A stretch of DNA of 64,000 nt, from NCBI GenBank assembly GCA_003224235.1, contig QHYU01000176.1:1-64000 (forward strand), read 5' to 3'. Source of the DNA: Acidobacteriota bacterium. GTDB taxonomy: Bacteria; Acidobacteriota; Terriglobia; Acidiferrales; UBA7541. This document shows positions 7,572 to 16,142 of this stretch, one piece after another. Both the position numbers and the translations under genes were made by a program. Under the pieces are notes generated by a model. That model was not told the DNA's origin, did not search any database, and saw only the letters and a list, made by a program, of their open reading frames with translations. Each line of letters starts with the position of its first letter. Within the stretch, counting starts at the first letter, position 1.

Positions 7572-8087
7572 TCAGGCCCCGCGTGCAAAGGATCTTGCGA
7601 CCTTCGTGGTGCAGGCCACATTGTGACGCGACCGAAAGCGCTTCAGGTGGCCGGCACCAAGGGCATGGGTCGCAACCTCGGCAGCCTTTGGCAGTTCATG
7701 TAAGCTGTCGAGCACGTCAAACGCCCCGTCCTTCAGTGCCTCCGCCCACTGCTTAAGGTCAAAGTTGCGAGCTAAGAGAACGACTTCAAAGTTTAGATCT
7801 TGGTGATGCGCAAGGTCGATCAAGCGTCTCCATGATCCGTCATTCAGCAGCGGCACAGAGAGCACCACCTGAAACCGACCGGATGCTGCAGCCTCACAAC
7901 CAGCCGTAATGTTTTTTGCGCATTCCAAAGTAAACTTCGCTTCCCGGAAAATGGCCCGCAGCGTTTCCGTGTCCGAGTCGTCGTCACACACGATCAGGAT
8001 GCCAGCCTCATCGAGGACCGTCGGGGTCAAGGCTGCGCCGGGTTCGGCGGCACCAATTTTTTCTCGAGTCTTTGTCATAAGATCCAT
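7572..8087 (-). CDS. Degenerate response-regulator receiver-like protein
   Basis: 171 residues. A receiver fold can be followed from ILIVCDDDSDTETLR (the acidic pocket, about residues 30-44), through FQVVLSVPLLNDGSW, to EVVLLARNFD and the helix that ends HELPKAAE. The position that normally holds the phospho-accepting Asp is Ser (LLD-to-VLS change), and the conserved Lys of strand 5 is replaced (VLDS). The protein is therefore a pseudo-receiver that is unlikely to be phosphorylated in the usual way. There is no output domain. The start ATG follows a GGGGGG-rich ribosome site. No kinase is adjacent. Confidence 0.65.
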   Translation of the reverse strand: MDLMTKTREKIGAAEPGAALTPTVLDEAGILIVCDDDSDTETLRAIFREAKFTLECAKNITAGCEAAASGRFQVVLSVPLLNDGSWRRLIDLAHHQDLNFEVVLLARNFDLKQWAEALKDGAFDVLDSLHELPKAAEVATHALGAGHLKRFRSRHNVACTTKVARSFARGA

Positions 8088-8789
8088 CTCACCCCCCCTT
8101 GAATTGTTCTCCTGGTTTTCGACCTAGCCCGCCTCCATCACGAACCGGACACTCCCTCACCAAAATCCGCGTCAAACACCGCGGGTACGCCGCGAGGGTC
8201 TCGTTCGAGCTAAGCATTGGCGAGAACCCTCTTCGCCGGGTTTAAGGTGGCTGCTGAAAGGACAATGGCGGGTAACTTAAACTGCTTAGTTGCCACCCAC
8301 GCCCCTGGCTCAGTTAACTATTTTAGGTGCATTCACTTCACTTGTAAACCGCAAATTGGAGTTAATTTCCAGGACCGTAACAATTAAACCTGCTACAGTG
8401 AAGCGAGGAAGGGGCGTGGGGCATGAGCACGCATCGGTTATTAGGAAAAAGCTGGAAGAATTCATGTTATGAGCAGCGAGACCTCGCCGCTGCAGCGGAA
8501 GTTGCCGAGTCCTAATATGTCCCAGTTGCCGCTGTAAGCCGGGTTGCGGCAATGTCACCAGTTAAGTCTCGCAGCAGAGCTTGGAGTCGATGCAGAACCT
8601 CCTGCGAGTGACGCACGCCTCTTTATGCATTGGAAACTCCCCTCTCAAGCAGGATAGCCACCGCGTGGCCCCAATAGGTACGCTAGCTTTATCCTAACAC
8701 TGGTTATATCCCTTGCTACGCGAACCACACCCCCAACAAGATGCGGCAACCCTCTTAACAAGTCGGGATAGAGCACAGACTAGACCGGT
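8088..8789. other. Long intergenic region without a convincing gene
   Basis: About 700 bases between divergent genes. The part from about 8285 to 8410 is clearly AT-richer than its surroundings and may hold promoters (for example TTGGAG at 8356 with TAACAA 16 bases later). Open frames here (such as a 30-codon one from 8423) lack a good ribosome site or recognisable sequence, and I do not call them. No tRNA, repeat array or terminator was found. Confidence 0.3.
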
Positions 8790-8813
8790 GTGGTGATCAA
8801 TGAAGAAGGCGAG

Positions 8814-9929
8814 ATGGGAGAACGATTGCAAGCGGGACTGAAGCTGAAGCGGATTGTCTTCCGCATTCTCCGTGCCGCCAGGGTTCATCTCGGACAGAAT
8901 AGAACAGCTCACTTCGAGCCAGCGGTCGAGGACTACCGGCGGTACTGGGAGGGAGCGGCGCAAATTCTCTCCGCGGAATTTGTTCCCCTAGCGGATGCCC
9001 TGTGGGAAGTTCGTCTTAATGGCCGACGCACCCGCATCATGAACCGCATGGTGCAGCTCGGTGATCCTGTGGTGAACGGGGTCTCAGGGGACAAGGCTCT
9101 TTGCTATCGGCTGGCGATGGAGCAAGGCGTTCCGGTCCCACAATATGGGGTGTTCCGGCTTGAGGAGTTGTCCGAAGCGAAGAAATTCCTGGCGCAAAAC
9201 CCCGGAGTGTATGTGGTGAAGCCGGTGCGCGAAAGCACTGCCAGCGCCGGGGTCACCACGCACGTCCGCACCGAAAGGCAGTTGGAGAACGCCGCCGTCT
9301 CTGTGTCCTTGTTCGCTAAGGAGTTCCTCGTCGAAAGAATGATTTTCGGAGAGACGTGTCGCCTTCTGTGGCTAGACGGAGAGTTGATCCACGCCGTTCG
9401 GCAGCGAGGCGTCCGGGTGACGGGAGACGGGTGCTCGACCATCGCACGACTTCTCAAGCAGCCGGGTTCCGGAAGCGTTCCGTTCGACCTGACCACGCAA
9501 ATGACCCTTCAAGCGCAAGGGCTATCGCCAGAGACGGTGCCGGAAGACGGCCGCGAAATTCTGGTCCGATCATTGCGTCCCGGACTAGACTCCAGCCGCG
9601 AGTGGCTCACGGTTCACGATGATGAGATTACGGATCTCGTCTGCCCAGCGATCATCGAGGATGTCCGAAAGGTGCTCGGTATGATCGGAAACACGATCGC
9701 CGGCGTGGATATCATCACGAACGATCCCACGGTTTCTCTGAGACAGAGCGGGGGTGTGCTCCTGGAGGTGAATCCGGGTCCTAGTATCCACAAACACTAC
9801 ATCAACCCGGAAGATCATCATTCTCACCCTGTGGCCGTCAAGATTCTCAGCTACTTACTGCAAGTATCAACTGCCAACCACGTCTTGCTCCCGGCAAAGA
9901 AGCCACCCTCGACGTTCAGCGAGCGATGA
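8814..9929 (+). CDS. Stand-alone ATP-grasp ligase related to the central domain of cyanophycin synthetase
   Basis: 371 residues from the ATG at 8814, which has AAGG four bases upstream; GTG codons at 8790 and 8793 are alternatives. The ATP-grasp fold shows VYVVKPVRESTASAGV (nucleotide-binding lysine and loop), FLVERMIFGETCRLLWLDGE, RVTGDGCSTIARLL (as in CphA) and the metal-binding end VLLEVNPGPSIHKHY. It lacks the Mur-ligase domain that completes cyanophycin synthetase. ATP-grasp enzymes activate a carboxylate as an acyl phosphate and join it to an amine. The substrate is unknown. No peptide-precursor gene or cyanophycinase was seen nearby. Confidence 0.75.
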   Translation: MGERLQAGLKLKRIVFRILRAARVHLGQNRTAHFEPAVEDYRRYWEGAAQILSAEFVPLADALWEVRLNGRRTRIMNRMVQLGDPVVNGVSGDKALCYRLAMEQGVPVPQYGVFRLEELSEAKKFLAQNPGVYVVKPVRESTASAGVTTHVRTERQLENAAVSVSLFAKEFLVERMIFGETCRLLWLDGELIHAVRQRGVRVTGDGCSTIARLLKQPGSGSVPFDLTTQMTLQAQGLSPETVPEDGREILVRSLRPGLDSSREWLTVHDDEITDLVCPAIIEDVRKVLGMIGNTIAGVDIITNDPTVSLRQSGGVLLEVNPGPSIHKHYINPEDHHSHPVAVKILSYLLQVSTANHVLLPAKKPPSTFSER

Positions 9930-10105
9930 AGGAAGCTACAGAACATCTCAGAATCTTCTAAGCGTGTCGCAACATCCATTTGCCAAGACACAGGGCATGT
10001 AATGGAACCTTCGCGCCGCCAGTGTTGGAGCGTAGCGGCGGCTCTCGAGGCTATGAGATCCGCGGCAAAATGTGCCAGCGGGACACTGGAGCTAGACCAC
10101 AGGGG

Positions 10106-10543
10106 TTATCGGCCGTGCGCTTGTTTATCGCGCAGCGTTAAACACGTGCTCAACGCGCGCGCCACCAAATGTTTTTTCTCGTCGGTCACATCGCACTCAA
10201 CGAGGCCGACGGTCCGGCCTTTCTTGACCACTCGGCCTACGGCTTTCAGTCTTGCGTTCCACACCGGCTTCAGGAAATTGATTTTCATCTCGATGGTGGT
10301 GAACGATTCGCCTTCCTCGAGTGTGCAGGCATAGGCGATCCCCATGGCCGCGTCGGCGATGTCGCACAGCACGCCGCCGTGCAGCGTGCCCATCGGGTTG
10401 GCGTGGCGCTCGCTGGCTTCGAACTCAACTACCGCCTCACCGGGCTGGGCGGCGAGCAGCTTGAATCCTATCAACCGGGCAACGGGCGGCTCGGGCAGCT
10501 CACCTCGCAGCACCTTCCGCGTGTTTTCGAGCATCGTGGTCAT
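10106..10543 (-). CDS. PaaI-family hotdog thioesterase
   Basis: 145 residues from the ATG at 10543, which has AAGGAAG a few bases upstream; the frame extends further but that part overlaps the sigma gene. The hotdog-fold signature is MGTLHGGVLCDIADAAMG, with the catalytic acidic residue Asp in CDIAD, followed by INFLKPV and a late GRTVGLVECDV strand. The family hydrolyses acyl- or aryl-CoA thioesters in the cytoplasm. It begins 13 bases after the sigma-factor stop, so it is probably the last gene of the same transcript. The substrate cannot be predicted. Confidence 0.85.
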   Translation of the reverse strand: MTTMLENTRKVLRGELPEPPVARLIGFKLLAAQPGEAVVEFEASERHANPMGTLHGGVLCDIADAAMGIAYACTLEEGESFTTIEMKINFLKPVWNARLKAVGRVVKKGRTVGLVECDVTDEKKHLVARALSTCLTLRDKQAHGR

Positions 10544-10556
10544 GGGTATTCTTCCT

Positions 10557-11246
10557 TCAGTCGGCGCCGCAAGCATACGACATTGCTCCGAGCCCGAACC
10601 GTCCACCTTGCGGGCCGGTGGCAACCGAATCGTTCCGGCGCAAGCGGCGGCGGAGTTTGTCCGCGAGCTGCTGCCGCGCGCGCCACAACCGTGCCTTCAG
10701 CGTGTTCTGCGAGACGCGCAGCGTCTTCGCGGCCTCCTCGGTGGTGAGCCCTTCGATCTCGCGCAGCAGAAACGCCGAGCGCAGCAGCGGTGAGAGCTCC
10801 TCGAGGTCCTCCTCCAGCATCTCGCGCAGCTCGTTGTCCGCGCAGACCTGTTCGGGGCTGGGGCCAGTGTCGGCAAACCGCTCGGCCAGCGGCAACTCGT
10901 CTTCCCGCGGAGGATCGTCGAGCGAGACTGCCGGCCGGGCGCGCTGGCTGCGCCGGCGCATCAGCGCCGCATTGATGACGATGCGCATAAGCCAGGTGGA
11001 GAACTGCGAGCGACCTTCAAACCGGCGCAGGTTGCGGTAGGCTGAAAGCAAACCCTCCTGCAGCGCGTCCTTGGCGTCCTCGGGATTGCCCAGCAGCCGC
11101 AGCGCAGTCTGGTAGAGCGCGGTGTTGTTCCGCGCGAAGAGCGTCTCGAGCGCGTCCGGATCTCCGCGTAGCGCGCCGCGGATCAGCGACTCATCGTCCT
11201 GCGGATGCGAGTTTTTGTTGATTGGCGAACCGTTCAAGTGTTGCAT
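10557..11246 (-). CDS. ECF-type RNA polymerase sigma factor
   Basis: 229 residues. Region 2 is seen in ALYQTALRLLGNPEDAKDALQ and FEGRSQFSTWLMRIVIN (about residues 48-92), and region 4 in LLREIEGLTTEEAA followed by SQNTLKARLWRAR (about 160-192). The family redirects RNA polymerase to stress or envelope promoters. The start follows a GGGGG ribosome site. It lies 55 bases downstream of the drug-efflux transporter on the same strand. No anti-sigma gene follows; the next gene is a thioesterase. The 25-residue C-terminal extension with a late Cys is longer than usual. Confidence 0.92.
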   Translation of the reverse strand: MQHLNGSPINKNSHPQDDESLIRGALRGDPDALETLFARNNTALYQTALRLLGNPEDAKDALQEGLLSAYRNLRRFEGRSQFSTWLMRIVINAALMRRRSQRARPAVSLDDPPREDELPLAERFADTGPSPEQVCADNELREMLEEDLEELSPLLRSAFLLREIEGLTTEEAAKTLRVSQNTLKARLWRARQQLADKLRRRLRRNDSVATGPQGGRFGLGAMSYACGAD

Positions 11247-11301
11247 TTTGCCCCCTTAGTTCGGACCCTTAGTGTCAAAAACGAATGCTGTACGTCTGAT
11301 C

Positions 11302-12888
11302 TCAGTGCACCGGTACTGCTCCGGCTTGAGGTTCCGCTTTCTTCATCAGGAACATAAACGGAATCACTGCAAGGAAAACGACGCCCAGGAGCCAAAAGTT
11401 ATCCACAAAGGCCAGCATGGTGGACTGGCGCTGCAGCAGTCCGTCGAGCAGGCCGTGCGCTTGCGCCGAAGCCTGCGCGGCGGGGGAGCCCTGCACCATC
11501 AAGTGCTGGCTGGTGGCGTCCACGAACGCCCGGTAGCCTGGGTGGAGCGGGTCCACGTGGCTCGCAAGAATCTGGCGATGGAACTGGCCACGGCGCTCGA
11601 GCAGCGTGGTTACCGTCGCGATCCCCACGCTGGCGCCCATATTCCGGGCCAGGTTGATCAGGCCCGTCCCGTTGTTGGTCTTTTCCTTAGGTACGTAGGC
11701 GAATGCCGCGACGTTGATGGGGATGAACAGAAACGCCATACCGAAACTCTGCAGCATCCGCGCCAGCAACGCCGTGCGGAAGTCTACATCCAGATTCCAG
11801 CGCGCCATCCCAAACAGCGCCACGGCATTGATCACCAGGCCACCCATAATCAGCCACCGCGGCTCCACCCTGGACACCAGCAAACCAACCACCGGCATCA
11901 TCACCATGATCACCAGACCGCCGGGCGAAAGCACCATGCCGGCGGCCGTGGCGGGATAGCCCAACAGCGTTTGCAGAAACAGCGGCAGCATCACCGTGCT
12001 TCCGTACAGCACAAAACCCAAGAAGAACATTGCGAATGTGGCTAGGAGGAAGTTCTTCTCGCCCAGCATCCGCAAGTCCACTACCGGCTCCCGCTGCCGC
12101 AACTCCCAAACGATCGCTGCCGCAAGGCCGAGCACCATCAATGCCGTAAAGACGAGAATGAAGTTCGACGCGAACCAATCCTCCCGCTGCCCTTTGTCCA
12201 AGACGATTTGCAGGCTGCCTAGGCCGAGACTCAGCAGGCCGATCCCGATGTAATCGACTTTGAGGCCTGTGCGGAAACTCTTCCGTGCCATGTGTGGCGG
12301 ATCGCTGATCAGCACCGAGGTGAGCAGCAGCGAAACGATTCCCACCGGAATGTTGATGAAGAAAATCCAGCGCCAGCTATAGTTGTCAGTGATCCACCCG
12401 CCCAGCGTTGGCCCGATGGTCGGCGCCACCACCACCGCAATGCCGTACACGGCCAAGCCCATGCCGCGCTTGTTGGGTGGAAAGGTATCCATGAGGATGG
12501 CCTGCTCGCTGGGTTGCAAGCCACCGCCGCCAGCGCCTTGCAGAATTCGAAAGAGCACCAGCATCCCTAGGCTTGGCGCCAGTCCGCAGAGAAACGAGCT
12601 CGCCGTGAACAGCATCACGCACAGCATGTAGAACCGTTTCCGCCCGAGCAGCGAAGAGAACCAACCGCTCAGGGGGAGCACGACAGCGTTTGACACCAGG
12701 TACGAGGTCAGTACCCAGGTGCTTTCGTCCACCCCGGCCGAAAGGCTCCCGGCGATGTGAGGAAGCGCGACGTTGGCGATGCTGGTATCCAGAATCTCCA
12801 TGAACGTCGCCAGGGTCACCGTGACTGCGATAATCCACGGATTGACTTCGCCCTTCTCGTTCCGGATTTTCGACAGCAAGCTCCTCAT
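11302..12888 (-). CDS. EmrB/QacA-type major facilitator drug exporter (DHA2, 14 TM)
   Basis: 528 residues from the second ATG, which has GGAG seven bases upstream. The N-terminal helix contains the DHA2 motif FMEILDTSIANVALPHIAG, motif A follows as GWFSSLLGRKR, and motif C as LQGAGGGGLQPSEQ. The many hydrophobic segments fit 14 helices. It exports hydrophobic compounds in exchange for protons across the inner membrane. It lies 36 bases after the EmrA-like adaptor and two genes after a TolC-like protein, so the three form a tripartite pump across both membranes. The exported compound is unknown. Confidence 0.92.
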   Translation of the reverse strand: MRSLLSKIRNEKGEVNPWIIAVTVTLATFMEILDTSIANVALPHIAGSLSAGVDESTWVLTSYLVSNAVVLPLSGWFSSLLGRKRFYMLCVMLFTASSFLCGLAPSLGMLVLFRILQGAGGGGLQPSEQAILMDTFPPNKRGMGLAVYGIAVVVAPTIGPTLGGWITDNYSWRWIFFINIPVGIVSLLLTSVLISDPPHMARKSFRTGLKVDYIGIGLLSLGLGSLQIVLDKGQREDWFASNFILVFTALMVLGLAAAIVWELRQREPVVDLRMLGEKNFLLATFAMFFLGFVLYGSTVMLPLFLQTLLGYPATAAGMVLSPGGLVIMVMMPVVGLLVSRVEPRWLIMGGLVINAVALFGMARWNLDVDFRTALLARMLQSFGMAFLFIPINVAAFAYVPKEKTNNGTGLINLARNMGASVGIATVTTLLERRGQFHRQILASHVDPLHPGYRAFVDATSQHLMVQGSPAAQASAQAHGLLDGLLQRQSTMLAFVDNFWLLGVVFLAVIPFMFLMKKAEPQAGAVPVH

Positions 12889-12924
12889 GCTCATGCTCCG
12901 GACAAGCCTCGGCCGGCTCTCTGC

Positions 12925-14217
12925 TCAGCGGGTCAGGATGGTCGCGTCGACGTTCATCCCGGGCCGCAGTATCGCTTTCTCCGGCGGGATGCGGTCCAGC
13001 ATGATCTTCACGGGGATTCGCTGCACCACTTTTACGAAGTTGCCCGTAGCGTTTTCGGGCGGCAGCAAGCTCAGCCGCGCGCCAGTGGTGCCGGCGATGG
13101 AGTCCAGGCGGCCGGTAAAAGTCTTGCCGTACGTGTCCACCTTGACTTCAGCTTTCTGCCCTGGCCGCATTTTGGCCAACTGTGTCTCCTTGAAGTTGGC
13201 TGTCACCCAAACCTCCTCGAGCGGAACCACCACCAGCAGCCCTTGCCCCGGCTGGGCGATCTGCCCCACTTCCACCGATTTCCGCGTCACCACGCCGGTC
13301 ACCGGTGCAACGATCGTCGTATAGCCCAACTGCAACTCAGCCGCTTCCAGGTTTGCCCGTGCCGCGGCCACGTTCGCTGCCGCCGCTGACGCATCAGCCG
13401 TGCGGATGTTCACCTGCTTGAAATTGGCCTTCGCCTGGGCAACCCCGGCGCGAGCCTGCGCGACCCGCGCTTCGGCCGCCCGCAATGCGGCCTGGGCGAT
13501 TTCGGCGCTCTTCTCCGCCTGCGCCAGTTTCTCCTGATCCGCCTTTAGTTCGCTTTGCGCCACACGCGCGGCAGCTACAAAACCATCGAACTGCAGTTGT
13601 GAAATCTCCACTTTGGCCGCGAGCGGCTCCATGCGCGCCAGATCCGCTTTGGCCCGGTCGTAATTCGCCTGGCTCTTTTCCACTTGCGCGCGCGCGTAGG
13701 CCAGGTCGGAGCCAGTCGCCTGCTCGTAGGCCAGCCTGGCGCGGAGGAAATCCGCGTCGGAGGTGAGCAGCTGCGCTACGGCATTCGAGTCGCCACTCTG
13801 CGTGGTCTCGCGCGTCCACGGCACGCCGACCTGCGCGGCAGCCGCCTGGCTCTCCGCCAGGGCAAGCGCGGCTCGGGCCTTGTCCAAGCTGGCCTGATAG
13901 TCTCGCGGGTCAATGCGCACCAGCACCTGGCCGGCTTTGACCGGCTGGTTGTCTTCCACGAGCACTTCGGTCACATTGCCGTAGACCTTCGACGCAACCG
14001 GGGCAATGTGCCCGTCCACCTGCGCGTCGTCGGTCGATTCCCGGCCGTGGTAGTGGACGAAGAGGATCGCGACGCTCAGCAGCAGAACTGCTGCGCCAGC
14101 GAATACGGCCAGGCGAAGCTTGGCATTGGCCCACCCGCGTGCCAGGCCATTTTTCGGCGGTTCCGGCAACGCCGGCATCTTGTCAAAGTTTTCCAGACCC
14201 ACCTCGACTTCAATCAT
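12925..14217 (-). CDS. EmrA-type membrane fusion protein (HlyD family)
   Basis: 430 residues from an ATG at 14217 with GGGGAG six bases upstream (another ATG six bases earlier sits directly on the ribosome site). One membrane helix at about 35-55 (LAVFAGAAVLLLSVAILFV) is followed by STDDAQVDGHIAPVASKVYG, the EmrA-type entry to the lipoyl domain, a long Ala/Gln-rich coiled coil, and the return half of the lipoyl domain (TTIVAPVTGVVTRKSVEVGQ). It links the EmrB-like pump to the TolC-like channel in the periplasm. The coiled coil is long, as in EmrA rather than MacA. Confidence 0.92.
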   Translation of the reverse strand: MIEVEVGLENFDKMPALPEPPKNGLARGWANAKLRLAVFAGAAVLLLSVAILFVHYHGRESTDDAQVDGHIAPVASKVYGNVTEVLVEDNQPVKAGQVLVRIDPRDYQASLDKARAALALAESQAAAAQVGVPWTRETTQSGDSNAVAQLLTSDADFLRARLAYEQATGSDLAYARAQVEKSQANYDRAKADLARMEPLAAKVEISQLQFDGFVAAARVAQSELKADQEKLAQAEKSAEIAQAALRAAEARVAQARAGVAQAKANFKQVNIRTADASAAAANVAAARANLEAAELQLGYTTIVAPVTGVVTRKSVEVGQIAQPGQGLLVVVPLEEVWVTANFKETQLAKMRPGQKAEVKVDTYGKTFTGRLDSIAGTTGARLSLLPPENATGNFVKVVQRIPVKIMLDRIPPEKAILRPGMNVDATILTR

Positions 14218-14255
14218 GGTCATCTCCCCCCTCGCATCTGCTGGCTTGAGTCCTC

Positions 14256-15887
14256 TCACTTGGTAAAAACCGATTCCATTTGGCCGGCGGCGCGGGCTAG
14301 GTCGGCACGCGACTGGTTGTAGCGATAGAGCGCGGCAATCTGGTTGTCGTTGGCGCGCGCGAGCGCGTCCTGCGCCTGGATGACCTCCACGTTGTTGGCT
14401 ACGCCGGCCTCGAAGCGGTCGCGCGCCTGGCTGACTTCCTCTTTGGCGAGCTGTGCGCCGAGGTTGGCCACGTCTACTTCGTTGCGCGCCGCCTGGAGTT
14501 GAGCCAGCGCCGTCTTGACCTCGAGCGCGATCTGGTTCCGCAGATCCTCGCGCTGCTGCGCAATCTTTTTCAGCTCCAGGTCAGCTCTGCTGATTTGGGC
14601 CCGGATGCGCCCGCTGGTGAACAGTGGCATGTCCACTTCAACCTGGTATTGATAGGTAGGGATCGCGCTCGGCGCCGATATACCCATGTAGGACCAGCTA
14701 CCGATGAACCGCATCGCCGGGAACCGTGATTCGCTCGCCGCGTGCTTCTGGTAGTGCGCCGCCTGTTCGCGCGCACCCAATGCCCGCATCTCCGGCCGTG
14801 CCGTCCAGGCCTGCTCTAAGCTTTGTTCCGCGCGGAATTCCGGCGTCTCGAAGAAGCTCAGCTCATCGCCCAGCTCGATGTTTTGCCGCGGGTCGAGGTT
14901 CAGCAGACGCACCAGGCCGTAGATTGTGGTCTCACGCTGTGTCTCTGCCTCGATTAGCCGCTGCTTTTCGTTCTGCAGCACGACGTTGGCGCGCAACGTG
15001 TCGATGCCCGTGCCCGCGCCCTGCTTCTGCAGATCGGCCGCCTGCTTGTAGAGCGCCTGCGCCAGCTCCACCCGCGATTGCGCCGCGCGCACATCCGCTC
15101 CGGCTCGCAGGCAGCCGAGGTATTGCGACACAACCAGCAGCGCTACCTGTTCGCGCACTGACTGCTGGTCTGCTTCGCTGGCCCGCACCCCTTCCCGCGA
15201 GGCCTGCCAGCGCCGCCACAGCGTCAGGTCCAGGAGCGGCATTGAGAACTGCGGCCCCGCTTGGAAGACTTGTAACGGACCTACGTGTTGGGGAAATCCG
15301 GGAATTCGCCGGCCGATAGTGGCTTCAAGGTTCTCCCGTCGAACCAAGTCGAGTACCTCGAGCTGCGCCTGTGGCATCAGCGCCGACCTCGCGATCGTCC
15401 GGTCTTGCTCACTCTGCGCCAGGCTCAGAACCGCGATCTGCACTTGCGGATTCTGTTTAAGCGCCAGCCCGACCGCCTCGCGCAGGGTCAGCCGCACCGC
15501 GGGCTTGTCTTGTCCGCGCAGGTCCCATCCAAAACCCAGTGCCGCTATCAGGAGCAGCACGGTTAGACTGTTCTTTCCCCATGGCCCGAACCCAGGCCGG
15601 CTGACGGTCTCACTTTTCTCGGCGACGATCTGGGCGACGATGGCCTTCGTCATGCATCCCTCCGCCACCAACTCCGCTCCATGGCGGTGCATCTCAGCCA
15701 GCAGTGATTTGCCCGCTGCGTCAATGAAACTCACGGCGCGAAGGTGGACCTTCAGAGAACGACCCCCAGTCGTCTTCATTGCTGCGCGCCAGCACTGCTC
15801 CAGTTCAGCTACCCACGGGCCGGCTAGCTTGCCCTCGACCTTGAACATGGTCGTCGTAGCTTCCTGCTCAATCGTGATCTTCAGCAC
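14256..15887 (-). CDS. STAS-domain/TolC outer-membrane efflux fusion protein
   Basis: 543 residues from the GTG at 15887; the frame is open up to an ATG at 15932. Residues 1-97 look like a STAS domain (LKITIEQE, FKVEGKLAGPWVAELE, VHLRAVSFIDAAG, then GAELVAEG). After that comes an internal hydrophobic segment NSLTVLLLIAALGFGW and a full TolC-type channel with two OEP repeats (LTLREAVGLALKQNPQVQIA to the C-terminal RADLARAAGQMES). An ATG at 15653 has GGAGGG five bases upstream and would make a TolC precursor with a signal peptide but no STAS part. It is the first gene of the efflux operon. STAS is normally cytoplasmic, so the fusion is odd. Confidence 0.8.
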   Translation of the reverse strand: MLKITIEQEATTTMFKVEGKLAGPWVAELEQCWRAAMKTTGGRSLKVHLRAVSFIDAAGKSLLAEMHRHGAELVAEGCMTKAIVAQIVAEKSETVSRPGFGPWGKNSLTVLLLIAALGFGWDLRGQDKPAVRLTLREAVGLALKQNPQVQIAVLSLAQSEQDRTIARSALMPQAQLEVLDLVRRENLEATIGRRIPGFPQHVGPLQVFQAGPQFSMPLLDLTLWRRWQASREGVRASEADQQSVREQVALLVVSQYLGCLRAGADVRAAQSRVELAQALYKQAADLQKQGAGTGIDTLRANVVLQNEKQRLIEAETQRETTIYGLVRLLNLDPRQNIELGDELSFFETPEFRAEQSLEQAWTARPEMRALGAREQAAHYQKHAASESRFPAMRFIGSWSYMGISAPSAIPTYQYQVEVDMPLFTSGRIRAQISRADLELKKIAQQREDLRNQIALEVKTALAQLQAARNEVDVANLGAQLAKEEVSQARDRFEAGVANNVEVIQAQDALARANDNQIAALYRYNQSRADLARAAGQMESVFTK

Positions 15888-15957
15888 GGCACTCTCTATG
15901 GGATCATATCCACGGCGCATTTGACTGGCCATTCTGCCGAAAACTCATCCCTATCAT

Positions 15958-15972
15958 TAACTCTATTAGTTA
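15958..15972. promoter_or_regulatory. Inverted repeat upstream of the efflux operon
   Basis: TAACT-ctatt-AGTTA, two perfect 5-base arms in an AT-rich patch about 70-85 bases upstream of the STAS-TolC start. It could be an operator for the efflux operon. It is short enough to be chance. Confidence 0.3.
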
Positions 15973-16025
15973 GAAGTATTTATTTAGCTTCTGGGTCGAG
16001 TCTTTAGCAAAACCACGGGAATTCT

Positions 16026-16053
16026 TGTGCCGACATTTCGACATGTGCCGAAA
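16026..16053. promoter_or_regulatory. Candidate activator-binding site between the sigma54 activator and the efflux operon
   Basis: TGTGCCGA occurs twice, at 16026 and 16044, exactly 18 bases apart. The second copy is part of an 18-base imperfect palindrome TTTCGACATGTGCCGAAA (16036-16053). Its position, 140-165 bases upstream of the efflux operon and next to the gene for a sigma54 activator, suits an enhancer-like site. A clean -24/-12 promoter was not found; GGCAC-N5-TTCCC on the minus strand is the nearest match. Confidence 0.35.
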
Positions 16054-16142
16054 TATAGGCTCGACTCCTGGGGTTGCAGAAAGGGCGGCAAGGCGCAGCA
16101 GTCCATGGCAAATCCGGACGGCCGCGGGCAATTGCCGAACTG

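Noticed and set aside
8423-8515. 30-codon small gene upstream of the ATP-grasp enzyme as a precursor peptide
   Set aside because: It has only a weak ribosome site and no repeat, core or leader motif typical of ATP-grasp-modified peptides.
15990-16060. Sigma54 promoter for the efflux operon (GGCAC-N5-TTCCC)
   Set aside because: The -12 element lacks the conserved GC, so the match is too weak to call as a promoter.
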